Assembly: GCF_004917075.1 (NCBI RefSeq)
Contig: NZ_SSYB01000001.1
Span: 620,001 to 684,000, forward strand
Direction of reading: 5' to 3'
Origin: Geomonas edaphica
Lineage (GTDB): Bacteria > Desulfobacterota > Desulfuromonadia > Geobacterales > Geobacteraceae
DNA length: 64,000 bases
Shown: positions 1-8,201 of the stretch, piece after piece
Position numbering within the stretch: the stretch's first letter is position 1
Layout: each line of letters opens with the position of its first letter
Position numbers and translations under genes: made by a program
The notes under the pieces: model-generated
What the model was told of the DNA's origin: nothing
Databases searched by the model: none
What the model saw: only the letters and a program-made list of their open reading frames with translations

Positions 1-19
1 GCAGCGAACTGCCCCAAGC

Positions 20-57
20 GTCCCCCCCTTTGCGAAGGGGGGACAGGGGGGATTTGC
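20..57. repeat. Dispersed palindromic repeat, copy 1
   Basis: A C-rich run, the core TTTGCGAA and a G-rich run form a near-perfect palindrome, followed by a second G run and GATTTGC. Closely similar copies occur at 4177-4204 (same orientation), 19039-19076 and 51558-51594 (both inverted), with a partial core at 4087-4104. All lie between genes, as expected of a REP-like element. This copy is downstream of the MFS gene on the minus strand and could act as a 3' hairpin. No element carrying its own transposase is visible. Confidence 0.75.
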
Positions 58-132
58 AGTTTGATAATGCGTCAAACCTCTGAAAAACAGCAAAGGCAAA
101 AGGTGCTGATACGATCCGCGTCAGCCGCCCCC

Positions 133-1377
133 TCACCCAACCTCCGGCGGTTCCGCGCGCGCCATATCCTCAGCCACGAACCTCCCGCATATGAAACAGA
201 AAACGCCGGCCAGCGCCATGACCATCGGCGTGGTCAAAAGCGCGTTTCTAAGCCCCCATAGATCGGAGAACCAGCCGAGGATTGACGGCGACACCGCGTC
301 TCCCAGGGCATGGATGAAGAAGATGTTCACCGCGAAGGCCATGGCGCGCACCGCGGGGTTCGTCACGTTGATGATCACCGTGTTGAGCGGTCCGGTGTTC
401 AGAAAGAGGAAAAACTCGGCGACGAAGATAGCCGCCATGCAGGCGGGGACGCCCGGCGCCATTATGGCCCAGGCGGCAAAGGGGGCGCCGATGAAGAACC
501 CCCAGCCGGAAACAAGCAGGTACCCCTTGCTGCTTTTCTTCTGCCAGCGGTCACCGAGGACCCCGCCGACGAGGGTGCCGAGAATGCCGGCCACCACGGT
601 CGTCGCACCGAACATCAGGTTCGCCTTCTCAACGTTTAACGCGTGGGTGCGGAACAAAAAGGTCGGGATCCACTGGGCGAGCCCGCCTATGGCGAAGGTC
701 ATCGCCGCCATGGCCAGGGTGTTTGTGACAAAAGAGCGGTTGTGGAAGAGCTGCAGGTAGGCGCCGATTCCCTTTTCAGTCTCCGTCGTATCCGGATCGA
801 CGCGGCGCTCCGGGGCGCGCAGAAACCAAAGCGGCAAAGCGACCAAAAGCCCCGGAAGACCGACCATGAGAAAGGCGTAGTGCCAGCCGAAGCGCTGCCC
901 CAACACGCCACCCATGAGGTAACCGAGGGCGCTCCCAACCGGGATGGCGACATAGAACCAGGAAAGGACGCTGCCGCGCTTCTCCTTCTCGAAAAAGTCC
1001 GCAATGAGCCCGGGGGAGACCGTTCCGAAGCTCGCCTCCCCTACCCCGACGGTGGCGCGGGCCGCGAGTAGCGAACGATACCCGGGGGCGAAACCGGCGA
1101 GGATGGTGGCGAAGCTCCAGATGATCAAACCGGTCGAGGCGAGGCGCACCCGGTTCCAGTGGTCGCCAAGCCAGCCGAAGACAGGCGCGATCAGCATATA
1201 GCTCAGCATGAAGGCGCTGCCGAGAAAACCAAGCTCGGTGTCGCTTATGCCGAAGTCGGCCTTGATCAGCGGGAACACGGCGAAAAGGACTTGCCGGTCG
1301 ATGTAGTTGAGCAGGTTCACCGCAAGGAGAAGCCCCAGGGCATAGCGGCGATAGGCAGGGGATATGGCTACCTTCAT
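133..1377 (-). CDS. Spinster-type major facilitator superfamily transporter
   Basis: A 414-residue protein with about 12 hydrophobic segments. The first helix ends in NYIDRQ (about residues 24-29), and the loop after helix 2 carries an MFS motif A-like GWLGDHWNR. An aspartate-arginine pair at the end of helix 1 followed by this loop is typical of Spinster (Spns) transporters. ATG at 1377 follows a GGAGG by 9 nt; a TTG three bases upstream is an alternative. It starts 28 bp after the ligase-acyltransferase fusion and is probably co-transcribed with it. That pairing recalls LplT-Aas of enterobacteria, so a lysophospholipid or fatty-acid substrate is a reasonable inference. The family also moves sugars, organic anions and lipids, so the substrate is not proven. 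Confidence 0.85.
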   Translation of the reverse strand: MKVAISPAYRRYALGLLLAVNLLNYIDRQVLFAVFPLIKADFGISDTELGFLGSAFMLSYMLIAPVFGWLGDHWNRVRLASTGLIIWSFATILAGFAPGYRSLLAARATVGVGEASFGTVSPGLIADFFEKEKRGSVLSWFYVAIPVGSALGYLMGGVLGQRFGWHYAFLMVGLPGLLVALPLWFLRAPERRVDPDTTETEKGIGAYLQLFHNRSFVTNTLAMAAMTFAIGGLAQWIPTFLFRTHALNVEKANLMFGATTVVAGILGTLVGGVLGDRWQKKSSKGYLLVSGWGFFIGAPFAAWAIMAPGVPACMAAIFVAEFFLFLNTGPLNTVIINVTNPAVRAMAFAVNIFFIHALGDAVSPSILGWFSDLWGLRNALLTTPMVMALAGVFCFICGRFVAEDMARAEPPEVG

Positions 1378-1405
1378 CAAGAAAAACCTCCGTCACATCA
1401 TTGCA

Positions 1406-3883
1406 TCAAAGTTCAGCCACAGCCTGCTGGGCGCGGACCACGATCTCGGCGGGCTCCTCGAAACGGAAATGGAGCGGTTTGCCGAAGGTGACCGTTACCG
1501 TGCCGCGCTGGGGCAGGCTCGCCTGGTGCGGCGGAAGGATCTTGTCAGTGCCGATGATTTTCACCGGGAGTATCGGGATGCCGAGCTCCTTCGCGATGAT
1601 CCCGAGGCCCAACTGGAAATCCTTCATGGTACCGTCCTGTGAGTGCCCTCCCTCCGGGAAGATCAGGGTGTTCAGACCGCTGTCGGTCAGTTTCCCCATG
1701 TATTTCACCGCACCGGAGAAGCCGCCGGTCTGGGGCAGCGGGAAAAGGTTCAAAAACAGGGTGCCGTACTGGTAGGCAAGCCGCCGCCAGACACGTTCAA
1801 AGCCACGGTAATCGTCGAAGAAGAACTCCTCCCAGGCCGCTGTCGCGGTGCGGTAGCGGATCTCCCGAGGGAGCGCGAACATGAGCGAGGGCTGGTCGAA
1901 GTAGCCCAGGTGGTTGGCGACGATGATCACCGGACCGTCGAGCCTGGTCAGGTTCTCCGCACCACGCACCTGAAGCTTCGCGAAGAGGCGGTAGAGCGGG
2001 TAGTTTATCAGGGCGTCCCCGATCATGCGCAGCGCGCGGACCGGTGCGGAGTTGGTCCAGAAACGGTAGTGGCCGCGATGCTCTCCCTTCTCGCGACGGG
2101 AAATGATGCGGCGCAACTCTGAGACTCGGGTCTGCGGTCCGATCTGGGAGTCCTCTATGTCGAGACGGAACTCCTGCTCCAGGTAGTTAACCAGTTCCAG
2201 ACGTCCGATCGAGGTCAGGCCAAGGTCCGCGACCAGCAGGGACTCCTCCTTGATCTGATCCGGATCGGCGCCGGTCACCTTGGCGAGAAGGTTCACGAGG
2301 TGATCCCGGCTCGCACCGCCCCCCCCCTCGGCAGCACCTTTTTTCACGTGCTCCTTGACCTGGAATTTCCTGATCTTGAGCGTGGTCGTCTTCGGGAACT
2401 CCGGCTCGTTCCAGATGGTGTACCCGGTGATCTGGTGCAGCGAATCGAGCTTGGCGTTCGCTTCGGCTAAGATCTCCTCGGGCCTTTTCCCGCTGTCGTC
2501 GAGCAGCAAAACGGCGTGCACCTCCTCGCCGGAACCACGGTCCAGGCCGATGACGCAAGATTCCTTTACCCCCGGAACCTTGTTAAGCACCCCCTCCAGT
2601 TCGTCCGGATAGACGTTCACCCCGCCGCCGGTGACGATGAGCTCTTTCTCCCTCCCCTTGATGGTGAGCCAGCCGTCCGGGGTGATCTCGCCCAAGTCGC
2701 CGGTTTTGAACCATCCATCTGCGGTGAAGGCGGCGCGGGTCGCGTCTTCATTCTGGTAATACCCTGGGAAGACGTTGTCGCCTTTTACCACGACCTCCTT
2801 GCCGTCCAGTCGAAGCTCAACGCCCGGCAAAGGCGGCCCCACGGAACCTGCCACCTGGCGGTCGATGGTGTTGACGCAAAGAACCGGTGAGCACTCGGAT
2901 AGCCCGTATCCCTCGAGGACGGTGAAGCCCATGGCATCCCAGAAGCGGAATACGTCGGGATCAAGCGGAGCTCCGCCGGAAACGAAGACGGTGAAGTTAC
3001 TGCCGAACTTCTTGTGCACCGGGAAGAAAAGCATTTTCCGGGCGCCTTTGGAGAGCGGCTGTGCCTTCCCGGCGAGCCAGGAGAAAACGCCGTCCAGTTT
3101 CTTCTCGGCTAGCTCGCGCTCGATGGAGCTCTTCAGAAGCTGCATCAGGCGCGGCACCGACATGATGACGTAGACGTCCTCCTCGCCTAGCGCCTCCATG
3201 ATGGCGGAAGGCTTCAGCGTGCGCGGGTAGATCACCGTGGCGCCCCGGTAAAGCGGCGTGAAAAATCCCCCCATCTGCTCGAACATGTGCGAGAGGGGCA
3301 AAAGCGAGAGAAACGAGAAGTCGGGGGTGATGATGGGGACCCCCTCGTTTATCTGCACCATGTTGGCGACCAGGTTCCTGTGGGTCAGGATGACCCCCTT
3401 CGGATTCCCGGTGGTACCGGAGGTGTATATCAGTTGCGCGATATCGTCGGGGTCGGGATGCACGGCATCAGCATACGGTGCTACCTCCTGCAGAAGGTAC
3501 TGGAGATCCTCGAGAAACAGTGCATCCGGAACGTCGAGGCGCTCGGGCTTGAAGCGACTTTGCAATACGAGCGTAGCCTTAGTGAGCCCCAGGATCGACT
3601 CGGCGCGCGCCCGGTCCGACATGAAGTCGACGGGAACGGCGATGGCACCAAGCATGATGATGCCCCAGTAGGCGACGCCCCACCAGGAAGAGTTGGGGCC
3701 CCAAAGCAGCACCCGGTCGCCCGGGGCAACGCCGCGCTGCGCCAGCAGGTTCGCCATCCGTAGCGAGAGATCGGACAGTTCCCGGTAGGAAACGGTGAAG
3801 CGGCGCACACCGGTTCGGTTGATGAGAGCCGTCTTGTCGCCGAGTGGTGCGAAGCTATGAAAGAGATCTACCAGAGTCCTCAT
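1406..3883 (-). CDS. AMP-dependent acyl ligase / acyl carrier protein / PlsC-type acyltransferase fusion
   Basis: An 825-residue three-domain protein. Residues 1 to about 515 are an AMP-forming acyl-CoA/ACP synthetase with YTSGTTGNPKG near 153-163, EGYGLSE near 324-330 and a GREKELI-type hinge near 410. Residues about 535-600 resemble an acyl carrier protein, with the likely phosphopantetheine serine S558 in a GLTSI context instead of the usual DSL. Residues about 640-825 are a glycerolipid acyltransferase with NHxxxxD (H658, D663) and FPEGGHS. The protein could activate a fatty acid, hold it on its own ACP and pass it to a lysolipid, as Aas does, although Aas has the reverse domain order and no ACP. 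The start at 3883 is chosen because GGAGGA lies 7 nt upstream; the frame runs open to 3943. Confidence 0.88.
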   Translation of the reverse strand: MRTLVDLFHSFAPLGDKTALINRTGVRRFTVSYRELSDLSLRMANLLAQRGVAPGDRVLLWGPNSSWWGVAYWGIIMLGAIAVPVDFMSDRARAESILGLTKATLVLQSRFKPERLDVPDALFLEDLQYLLQEVAPYADAVHPDPDDIAQLIYTSGTTGNPKGVILTHRNLVANMVQINEGVPIITPDFSFLSLLPLSHMFEQMGGFFTPLYRGATVIYPRTLKPSAIMEALGEEDVYVIMSVPRLMQLLKSSIERELAEKKLDGVFSWLAGKAQPLSKGARKMLFFPVHKKFGSNFTVFVSGGAPLDPDVFRFWDAMGFTVLEGYGLSECSPVLCVNTIDRQVAGSVGPPLPGVELRLDGKEVVVKGDNVFPGYYQNEDATRAAFTADGWFKTGDLGEITPDGWLTIKGREKELIVTGGGVNVYPDELEGVLNKVPGVKESCVIGLDRGSGEEVHAVLLLDDSGKRPEEILAEANAKLDSLHQITGYTIWNEPEFPKTTTLKIRKFQVKEHVKKGAAEGGGGASRDHLVNLLAKVTGADPDQIKEESLLVADLGLTSIGRLELVNYLEQEFRLDIEDSQIGPQTRVSELRRIISRREKGEHRGHYRFWTNSAPVRALRMIGDALINYPLYRLFAKLQVRGAENLTRLDGPVIIVANHLGYFDQPSLMFALPREIRYRTATAAWEEFFFDDYRGFERVWRRLAYQYGTLFLNLFPLPQTGGFSGAVKYMGKLTDSGLNTLIFPEGGHSQDGTMKDFQLGLGIIAKELGIPILPVKIIGTDKILPPHQASLPQRGTVTVTFGKPLHFRFEEPAEIVVRAQQAVAEL

Positions 3884-4086
3884 ATCCGACTCCTCCGTAG
3901 GCAACAGCATTTCCTGAACTGGGACGAACAGGGTGGCGCTCATTGCGCCGCTACAGCTGATACGGTGCTCATAGTTCGTCCAGAAGCATTGTCACATGCT
4001 GAGTGCACTTTGGCAACATCCGGCAGAATGGCAAGCGAGTGTAACTGAACAAGGCTAGAATGCCAATCCGAAACGTCTTGCTGCTA

Positions 4087-4204
4087 TTTCCCCTTTGCGA
4101 AGGTTCATCCGGGAATTCCGGGGAAGAAGCGATCCAGGAAATCAGTGTCCTTCTTACTGAGAACGGTGATCTCGCGTTCCCCCCTTTGCGAAGGGGGGAT
4201 TTGC
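4087..4204. repeat. Dispersed palindromic repeat, copies 2 (partial) and 3
   Basis: Two relatives of the palindrome at 20-57 lie in this gap. The core at 4087-4104 keeps CCCCTTTGCGAAGG but lacks the full G run. The copy at 4177-4204 is complete and runs into GATTTGC like copy 1. The 390-bp gap between the lipoprotein and the ligase fusion holds these repeats and a terminator; no gene was seen. Confidence 0.65.
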
Positions 4205-4218
4205 CTGTGTCCACCCCA

Positions 4219-4252
4219 CAAAAAAGCCGCCCCATCACAGGACAGGGCGGCT
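4219..4252 (-). terminator. Rho-independent terminator of the small lipoprotein gene
   Basis: An 8-bp G+C stem (4225-4232 with 4245-4252, AGCCGCCC/GGGCGGCT) is followed on the minus strand by a run of T. It sits 24 bp beyond the stop codon of the lipoprotein gene. Confidence 0.85.
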
Positions 4253-4275
4253 CATTGTGAACCTGCACAGAGGGC

Positions 4276-4521
4276 CTACTTCTGCAGAATAGACCCCTTT
4301 TCTATCTGGTTCTTGCGAATCTCGTACTCTCTCCTGTCGATCCTTCCCGCCTTGTAGTCGTCTTCAAGCTGCTTCATCTGCCGATGCGCGCTGTACTCGT
4401 ATGCACCGACCCCGACCGCGGCCCCACCCAGGGCACCGCCGACCGCACTCCCCCCCCTGGTCTCACACCCGGAGGCGAGAGCCAAGGACATTGCCGTAAC
4501 GACCAGAAGTAACTTTTTCAT
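4276..4521 (-). CDS. Small glycine-zipper lipoprotein
   Basis: An 81-residue protein with a signal peptide and lipobox (LASGC, modified Cys at about residue 19). A short stretch rich in Gly and Ala (GGSAVGGALGGAAVGVGAYEY) resembles a glycine zipper. The C-terminal half is charged and probably helical, with a short SHOCT-like feature (DYKAGRIDRREYEIRKNQI). It is probably anchored to a membrane facing the periplasm. Monocistronic: a terminator follows directly and cydB ends 68 bp upstream in the same direction. Function unknown. Confidence 0.8.
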   Translation of the reverse strand: MKKLLLVVTAMSLALASGCETRGGSAVGGALGGAAVGVGAYEYSAHRQMKQLEDDYKAGRIDRREYEIRKNQIEKGSILQK

Positions 4522-4588
4522 GGTGGACTCCTTTGTTCGGTGAATTGGAGCTAATGCCCAGTCCAGCTTACCACCATGATTAGTTTTT

Positions 4589-5629
4589 TCACATCTTTTC
4601 AGGTGATCCGTTTTCTGATCCGGCAGGAGGAAGCGTCGAGGATGGCTCCCCCCGGAAGGTCCAATAGAGAAAAACGAGGGAAGGGATCAATATCAACGCA
4701 CCGAAAGGCAGAATCGCTAGGTAAGCCACCAGTGATGAAAGGGGTGCCGCCGCGGCCTCGAGAGACATCTCGCCCACGATGAGATCCGGAGCCAGCGCGG
4801 CGGCAAACCCCGTCACGGTGAGGACGACGGTGGCTCCCGCGCAAAGCTGCGCTACCTTGAAGCGGCGCCATAGCAACAAAAGCTGCGTTCCCACTCCGGC
4901 AAATACGGCAAGCACGACGAAAAGCATGGGCCATGATTCAAGAAGCCTTTGGCTGAAGCGGGGGGCGTAACGCAGGGAGAGCGGAATCATCAAGGCAGTG
5001 GCGACGCCCAGTGCGACACCCGCCGCGATAGCGGCGTCCCTGAAATCGTCCTGAAGTGGCGGTGCCACCCGCACGGTCATGTAGACAGGGGCGAGATAGG
5101 CGCATATAGCAAGCCCGATCACCCCGCCCATGATGGTGAACGGAGTGAGCCAAACTGCGGTACCCGTCGCCGTGATGCCGTAATTGATGGTGATGGTGCC
5201 GGCAGCAGTGGCGGAAACAGCCATCCCCAAAGTGAAGGGGGTAAGCACGCTGGCGATTTCGAAGACTGTCGCGCTAAGCGGGACCTCCCGCCCGGTCTCC
5301 CGGCCGTAATGGCGAAAGGCGAAGGCCGCCCCCCGGAAGTTTATGCCGATCAGGGCGAGCACGAGTGGCGGCATGAGCGCGATGAACAGTGCGGCAAATC
5401 CTGATGGGAACGCGGTGAAGAGCGTCACCACGATGAAGATGAGCCACACGTGGTTCGTCTCCCATACGGGACCTATCGCGTTGAAAAGCGCCTCGCGCTG
5501 CTCACGCCTACGGGGACCGAAGGCGAGCGCAGTCCAAATCCCCCCGCCGAAATCTGCACCTCCAAACAGGGTGTATAAGATGAGGGCGACCACCAGAACC
5601 AGCGCGGCGAGGGTTACCGGATCAGCCAT
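4589..5629 (-). CDS. cydB: Cytochrome bd-type quinol oxidase subunit II
   Basis: A 346-residue membrane protein of the CydB family with about eight to nine transmembrane segments. The N-terminal region has the family pattern LFGGADFGGGIW and then IGPVWETNHVW. It pairs with CydA to form the quinol oxidase that reduces O2 to water, here plausibly for oxygen protection in an anaerobe. The start ATG overlaps the end of cydA by 8 bp, so translation is coupled. The C-terminus is short and polar. No cydX-like small ORF was recognised next to it. Confidence 0.95.
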   Translation of the reverse strand: MADPVTLAALVLVVALILYTLFGGADFGGGIWTALAFGPRRREQREALFNAIGPVWETNHVWLIFIVVTLFTAFPSGFAALFIALMPPLVLALIGINFRGAAFAFRHYGRETGREVPLSATVFEIASVLTPFTLGMAVSATAAGTITINYGITATGTAVWLTPFTIMGGVIGLAICAYLAPVYMTVRVAPPLQDDFRDAAIAAGVALGVATALMIPLSLRYAPRFSQRLLESWPMLFVVLAVFAGVGTQLLLLWRRFKVAQLCAGATVVLTVTGFAAALAPDLIVGEMSLEAAAAPLSSLVAYLAILPFGALILIPSLVFLYWTFRGEPSSTLPPAGSENGSPEKM

Positions 5630-6935
5630 GTGTCACCTCCCCGCCCGTATCTTCATGCTTTCGCTCCAGCAACAACCTCATGATCCCAACGGTAAGGGCA
5701 AGGTAGACGAAGAGGAAGGTGGCGAACACCAGTAAGAGCCCGTCGTTCGGGGTGACCGCCTGCGAGGTGCGCAGGTATCCCATAACTACCCACGGCTGCC
5801 TACCGAATTCGGTGACCATCCAGCCGCTTTCAAGCGCGATGATGCCGAAGGGGGCGGCAAAAGCGATGCATTTTAGCTGGGCACGTCCGGGCTCCGTCTC
5901 TTTCTTTCTCCAGCGCGGCCACCAGTAGCAGATCAGGGCGAGCGCCATGACGAAGAACGAGCCAACCATCAGGTCGAAAAACGGATGCACGAGGCGGGGG
6001 TCCGGGGTCGTCCCCTGCGGGAAGGCGTCGAGTCCCTGCACAACGGCATCTGGGTCGTGGTGTGCGAGAATGCTCAACAGCTTCGGGATCTTGATCCCGT
6101 AGGACACCGTTCCCGTTTCCGGATCGGGCCACCCACCGATGATGAGCGGAGCAGCCGCCGAGGTCTTGAAGTGCGCCTCCATGGCGGCCAGTTTCGCGGT
6201 CTGGTGCTCCGCTACGGCATCAGCAGCCCAGTCGCCGGTGACCAGCATGAGCGGGGCAGCCACCAGGGCGACGGCAAGAGAAAGGGAGAGTGCTTTTTTT
6301 CCATCCGCCTCTCCCCTCCCCTTCAACAGCGCCACCGCGTAAAATCCGGCAACGGCAAAGGCGGTCGCAACGTAAGCGGCCAGGGTGCCATGGACAGCCT
6401 GGTGCAGCCAGGCCTGGTTGAAGAAGGCGCGCATCGGCTGGACGTTTGCCGGGGCGCCGTCGATCATCTGGAATCCGGCAGGGGTGTTCATCCAACCGTT
6501 GGCGCTGATGACGAAAACAGCCGATACCGCCGAGGCGAGTGTAAGGGGGATGGTGCAAAGAAACAGCGCGCGCCTGGAAAGCCGCTCTTCTCCGTAGATA
6601 TACAGGGCGAGAAAGATCGCCTCGGTGAAGAAGGCGAACCCCTCCATGGAGAATGCCAGCCCGATCATCGGTCCGCTGAAGGCCATGAACTGCGGCCAGA
6701 GAAGTCCGAGTTCGAAAGAGAGGATGGTCCCGGAAACCGCGCCGATGGCGAAGAGCACTCCGGCGGGTCTGATCCAGCGTCTGGCGAGGAGATGCCACGT
6801 ATCGTCGACGGTTTTAAGCGCCAGCCCCTCGGCCAGCATGAGCATAAGCGGCAGGCCGATACCGATGGTCGCATAAACGATGTGGAAGGCGAGCGAAGCG
6901 CCCATAAGGGCGCGAGCAGCAAGCAGGTTGTCCAT
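5622..6935 (-). CDS. cydA: Cytochrome bd-type quinol oxidase subunit I
   Basis: A 437-residue CydA with H18 at the end of the first segment (heme ligand position), a second conserved histidine in QAWLHQAVHG, and the signature GWMVTEFGRQPWVVMG. The loop between helices 6 and 7 is short, as in the CIO/short-Q-loop class rather than the long-loop E. coli CydA. It is first in a two-gene operon with cydB. The 237-bp gap upstream separates it from a divergent unknown gene; no confident operator was seen there. Confidence 0.95.
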   Translation of the reverse strand: MDNLLAARALMGASLAFHIVYATIGIGLPLMLMLAEGLALKTVDDTWHLLARRWIRPAGVLFAIGAVSGTILSFELGLLWPQFMAFSGPMIGLAFSMEGFAFFTEAIFLALYIYGEERLSRRALFLCTIPLTLASAVSAVFVISANGWMNTPAGFQMIDGAPANVQPMRAFFNQAWLHQAVHGTLAAYVATAFAVAGFYAVALLKGRGEADGKKALSLSLAVALVAAPLMLVTGDWAADAVAEHQTAKLAAMEAHFKTSAAAPLIIGGWPDPETGTVSYGIKIPKLLSILAHHDPDAVVQGLDAFPQGTTPDPRLVHPFFDLMVGSFFVMALALICYWWPRWRKKETEPGRAQLKCIAFAAPFGIIALESGWMVTEFGRQPWVVMGYLRTSQAVTPNDGLLLVFATFLFVYLALTVGIMRLLLERKHEDTGGEVTHG

Positions 6936-7172
6936 AGGCTTCCTCGTGAGGCAATGGCGTTGATATCGGTCGTGCGCCCTTCCATCCTTACGAAGCGGCG
7001 CTCGTCACCATATTTTTTTAAAGCCATCTAAGTTTGGGGATTCAAAGAGGTTTGTCAAGCAACTGCGGGACGCGGAGCATCAGCGTTGACAGGGGATTCT
7101 TGCGGAGCAGGGAAAGAATGCTAAGGTTAGGCCGTTCCAACAAAATCAACCATTTCAAGAAGGAGGTCGGTA

Positions 7173-7784
7173 ATGGCCCACAACAACAACATTCCGCATC
7201 CGGAGATGGTAGCGAAGTCGGAGGAGGTGCGTCAGGGATTCACGACCGAGGTTCGTGACTACCTGGTGTCACTCCTCCTGACCCCTGAAAGTTACGATGT
7301 GTTGCATGAACGTTTCGAGAAGAGCGTCACAGGCTTTTACAAAGGAGACCCGGAGAAGGTAAAGGAGTGCGAAGAGGCTCGTCGCGATTTGGAGCAAGCA
7401 ATCTCGGTTATCCAGGGAGTCCGTAAAGCTTTAAGTGTCGTTGACCCCAGCGTATATGAAAAGCCAGAGGATTCACATCAAAAATCCTCGACCGCCGGTG
7501 CGGCATTGGCTGCGGCCAAAGATCTGAGGATATTTTACGACAAAGGTGGGCAGCCCTACTGCTCATTTACCAAGCTGCCAGGTTCAAAGGGCCACGAGAT
7601 ATGGTTCTGTACAGGAGAACCAGGCGTAGAAGCTAATTGGAGTCTGTTGATGTGGTCTACTACCTGCCAAAAGATGTATCTCAAGGGATTAAACAGAACG
7701 CGGACCAACTATTTGAAGCTAAGGTGTAAAAGAGGCAATGAGGTAGGGCCTTGGTCGAACATGATCATCTTACCACCCGTGTGA
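7173..7784 (+). CDS. Protein of unknown function
   Basis: A 203-residue soluble protein that I do not recognise as a named family. The start is supported by AAGGAGGT 7 nt upstream. The N-terminal 100 residues look helical and charged. A linker follows, and the last 70 residues are beta-rich, with GHEIWFCTGEPG and a terminal VGPWSNMIILPPV reminiscent of the last strands of a fibronectin type III-like domain. There is no signal peptide or membrane segment. It stands alone, divergent from cydAB, with a strong hairpin right after the stop. Function unknown. Confidence 0.75.
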   Translation: MAHNNNIPHPEMVAKSEEVRQGFTTEVRDYLVSLLLTPESYDVLHERFEKSVTGFYKGDPEKVKECEEARRDLEQAISVIQGVRKALSVVDPSVYEKPEDSHQKSSTAGAALAAAKDLRIFYDKGGQPYCSFTKLPGSKGHEIWFCTGEPGVEANWSLLMWSTTCQKMYLKGLNRTRTNYLKLRCKRGNEVGPWSNMIILPPV

Positions 7785-7790
7785 CAACTT

Positions 7791-7828
7791 CCTGCACGCC
7801 CCTCCTCCGCTCGGAGGGGGCGTGCAGG
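7791..7828 (+). terminator. Strong hairpin downstream of the unknown gene
   Basis: A stem of about 15 bp (7791-7805 with 7813-7828, one bulged G) encloses a 7-nt loop and begins 6 bp after the stop codon. No T run follows, so it could be a 3'-stabilising or Rho-linked structure rather than a classical terminator. Confidence 0.6.
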
Positions 7829-7933
7829 CATCACCTTCAAGTCGGAAGCACCCATCACCTTGGTTACGTCAACCTCTCAAACCAATTGGTAGATCACAAC
7901 CTCCTGTCGACATCCATGAACTTGTTTCAGACC

Positions 7934-8165
7934 GTCATTTCTGAAACGGATTCGTCATTAACGGATTCGTCATTTCTGAAATGGATTCGTCATTTCTGAA
8001 AATGGATCCGTCGTTTCTGAAACGGATTCGTCATTTCTGAAAATAGATCCGTCGTTTCTGAAACGGATTCGTCATTTCTGAAAATGGATCCGTCGTTTCT
8101 GAAACGGATTCGTCATTTCTGAAAATGAATCCGTCGTTTCTGAAAACGGATTCGTCGTTTCTGAA
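7934..8165. repeat. Tandem array of 20/21-bp units
   Basis: Twelve head-to-tail units beginning GTC(A/G)T. The intact form is GTCRTTTCTGAAA(A)YGGATYC. Lengths run 20, 15 (internal deletion), 20, 21, 20, 21, 20, 21, 20, 21, 21 and a 12-bp end. From the third unit on they mostly alternate 20/21, giving a 41-bp higher-order period in which ...CGGATTC and ...TGGATCC units alternate. Each unit contains the small palindrome TTTCTGAAA. The array lies between the convergent 3' ends of the unknown gene and the methyltransferase gene. It is not a CRISPR: there are no unique spacers. Confidence 0.9.
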
Positions 8166-8201
8166 TCACATGCATCGCTCCCCGATCAGCAGTATTAGAT
8201 A

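Noticed and set aside
7934-8165. CRISPR array
   Set aside because: Units of 20-21 bp follow each other directly; there are no unique spacers and no cas genes in the window.
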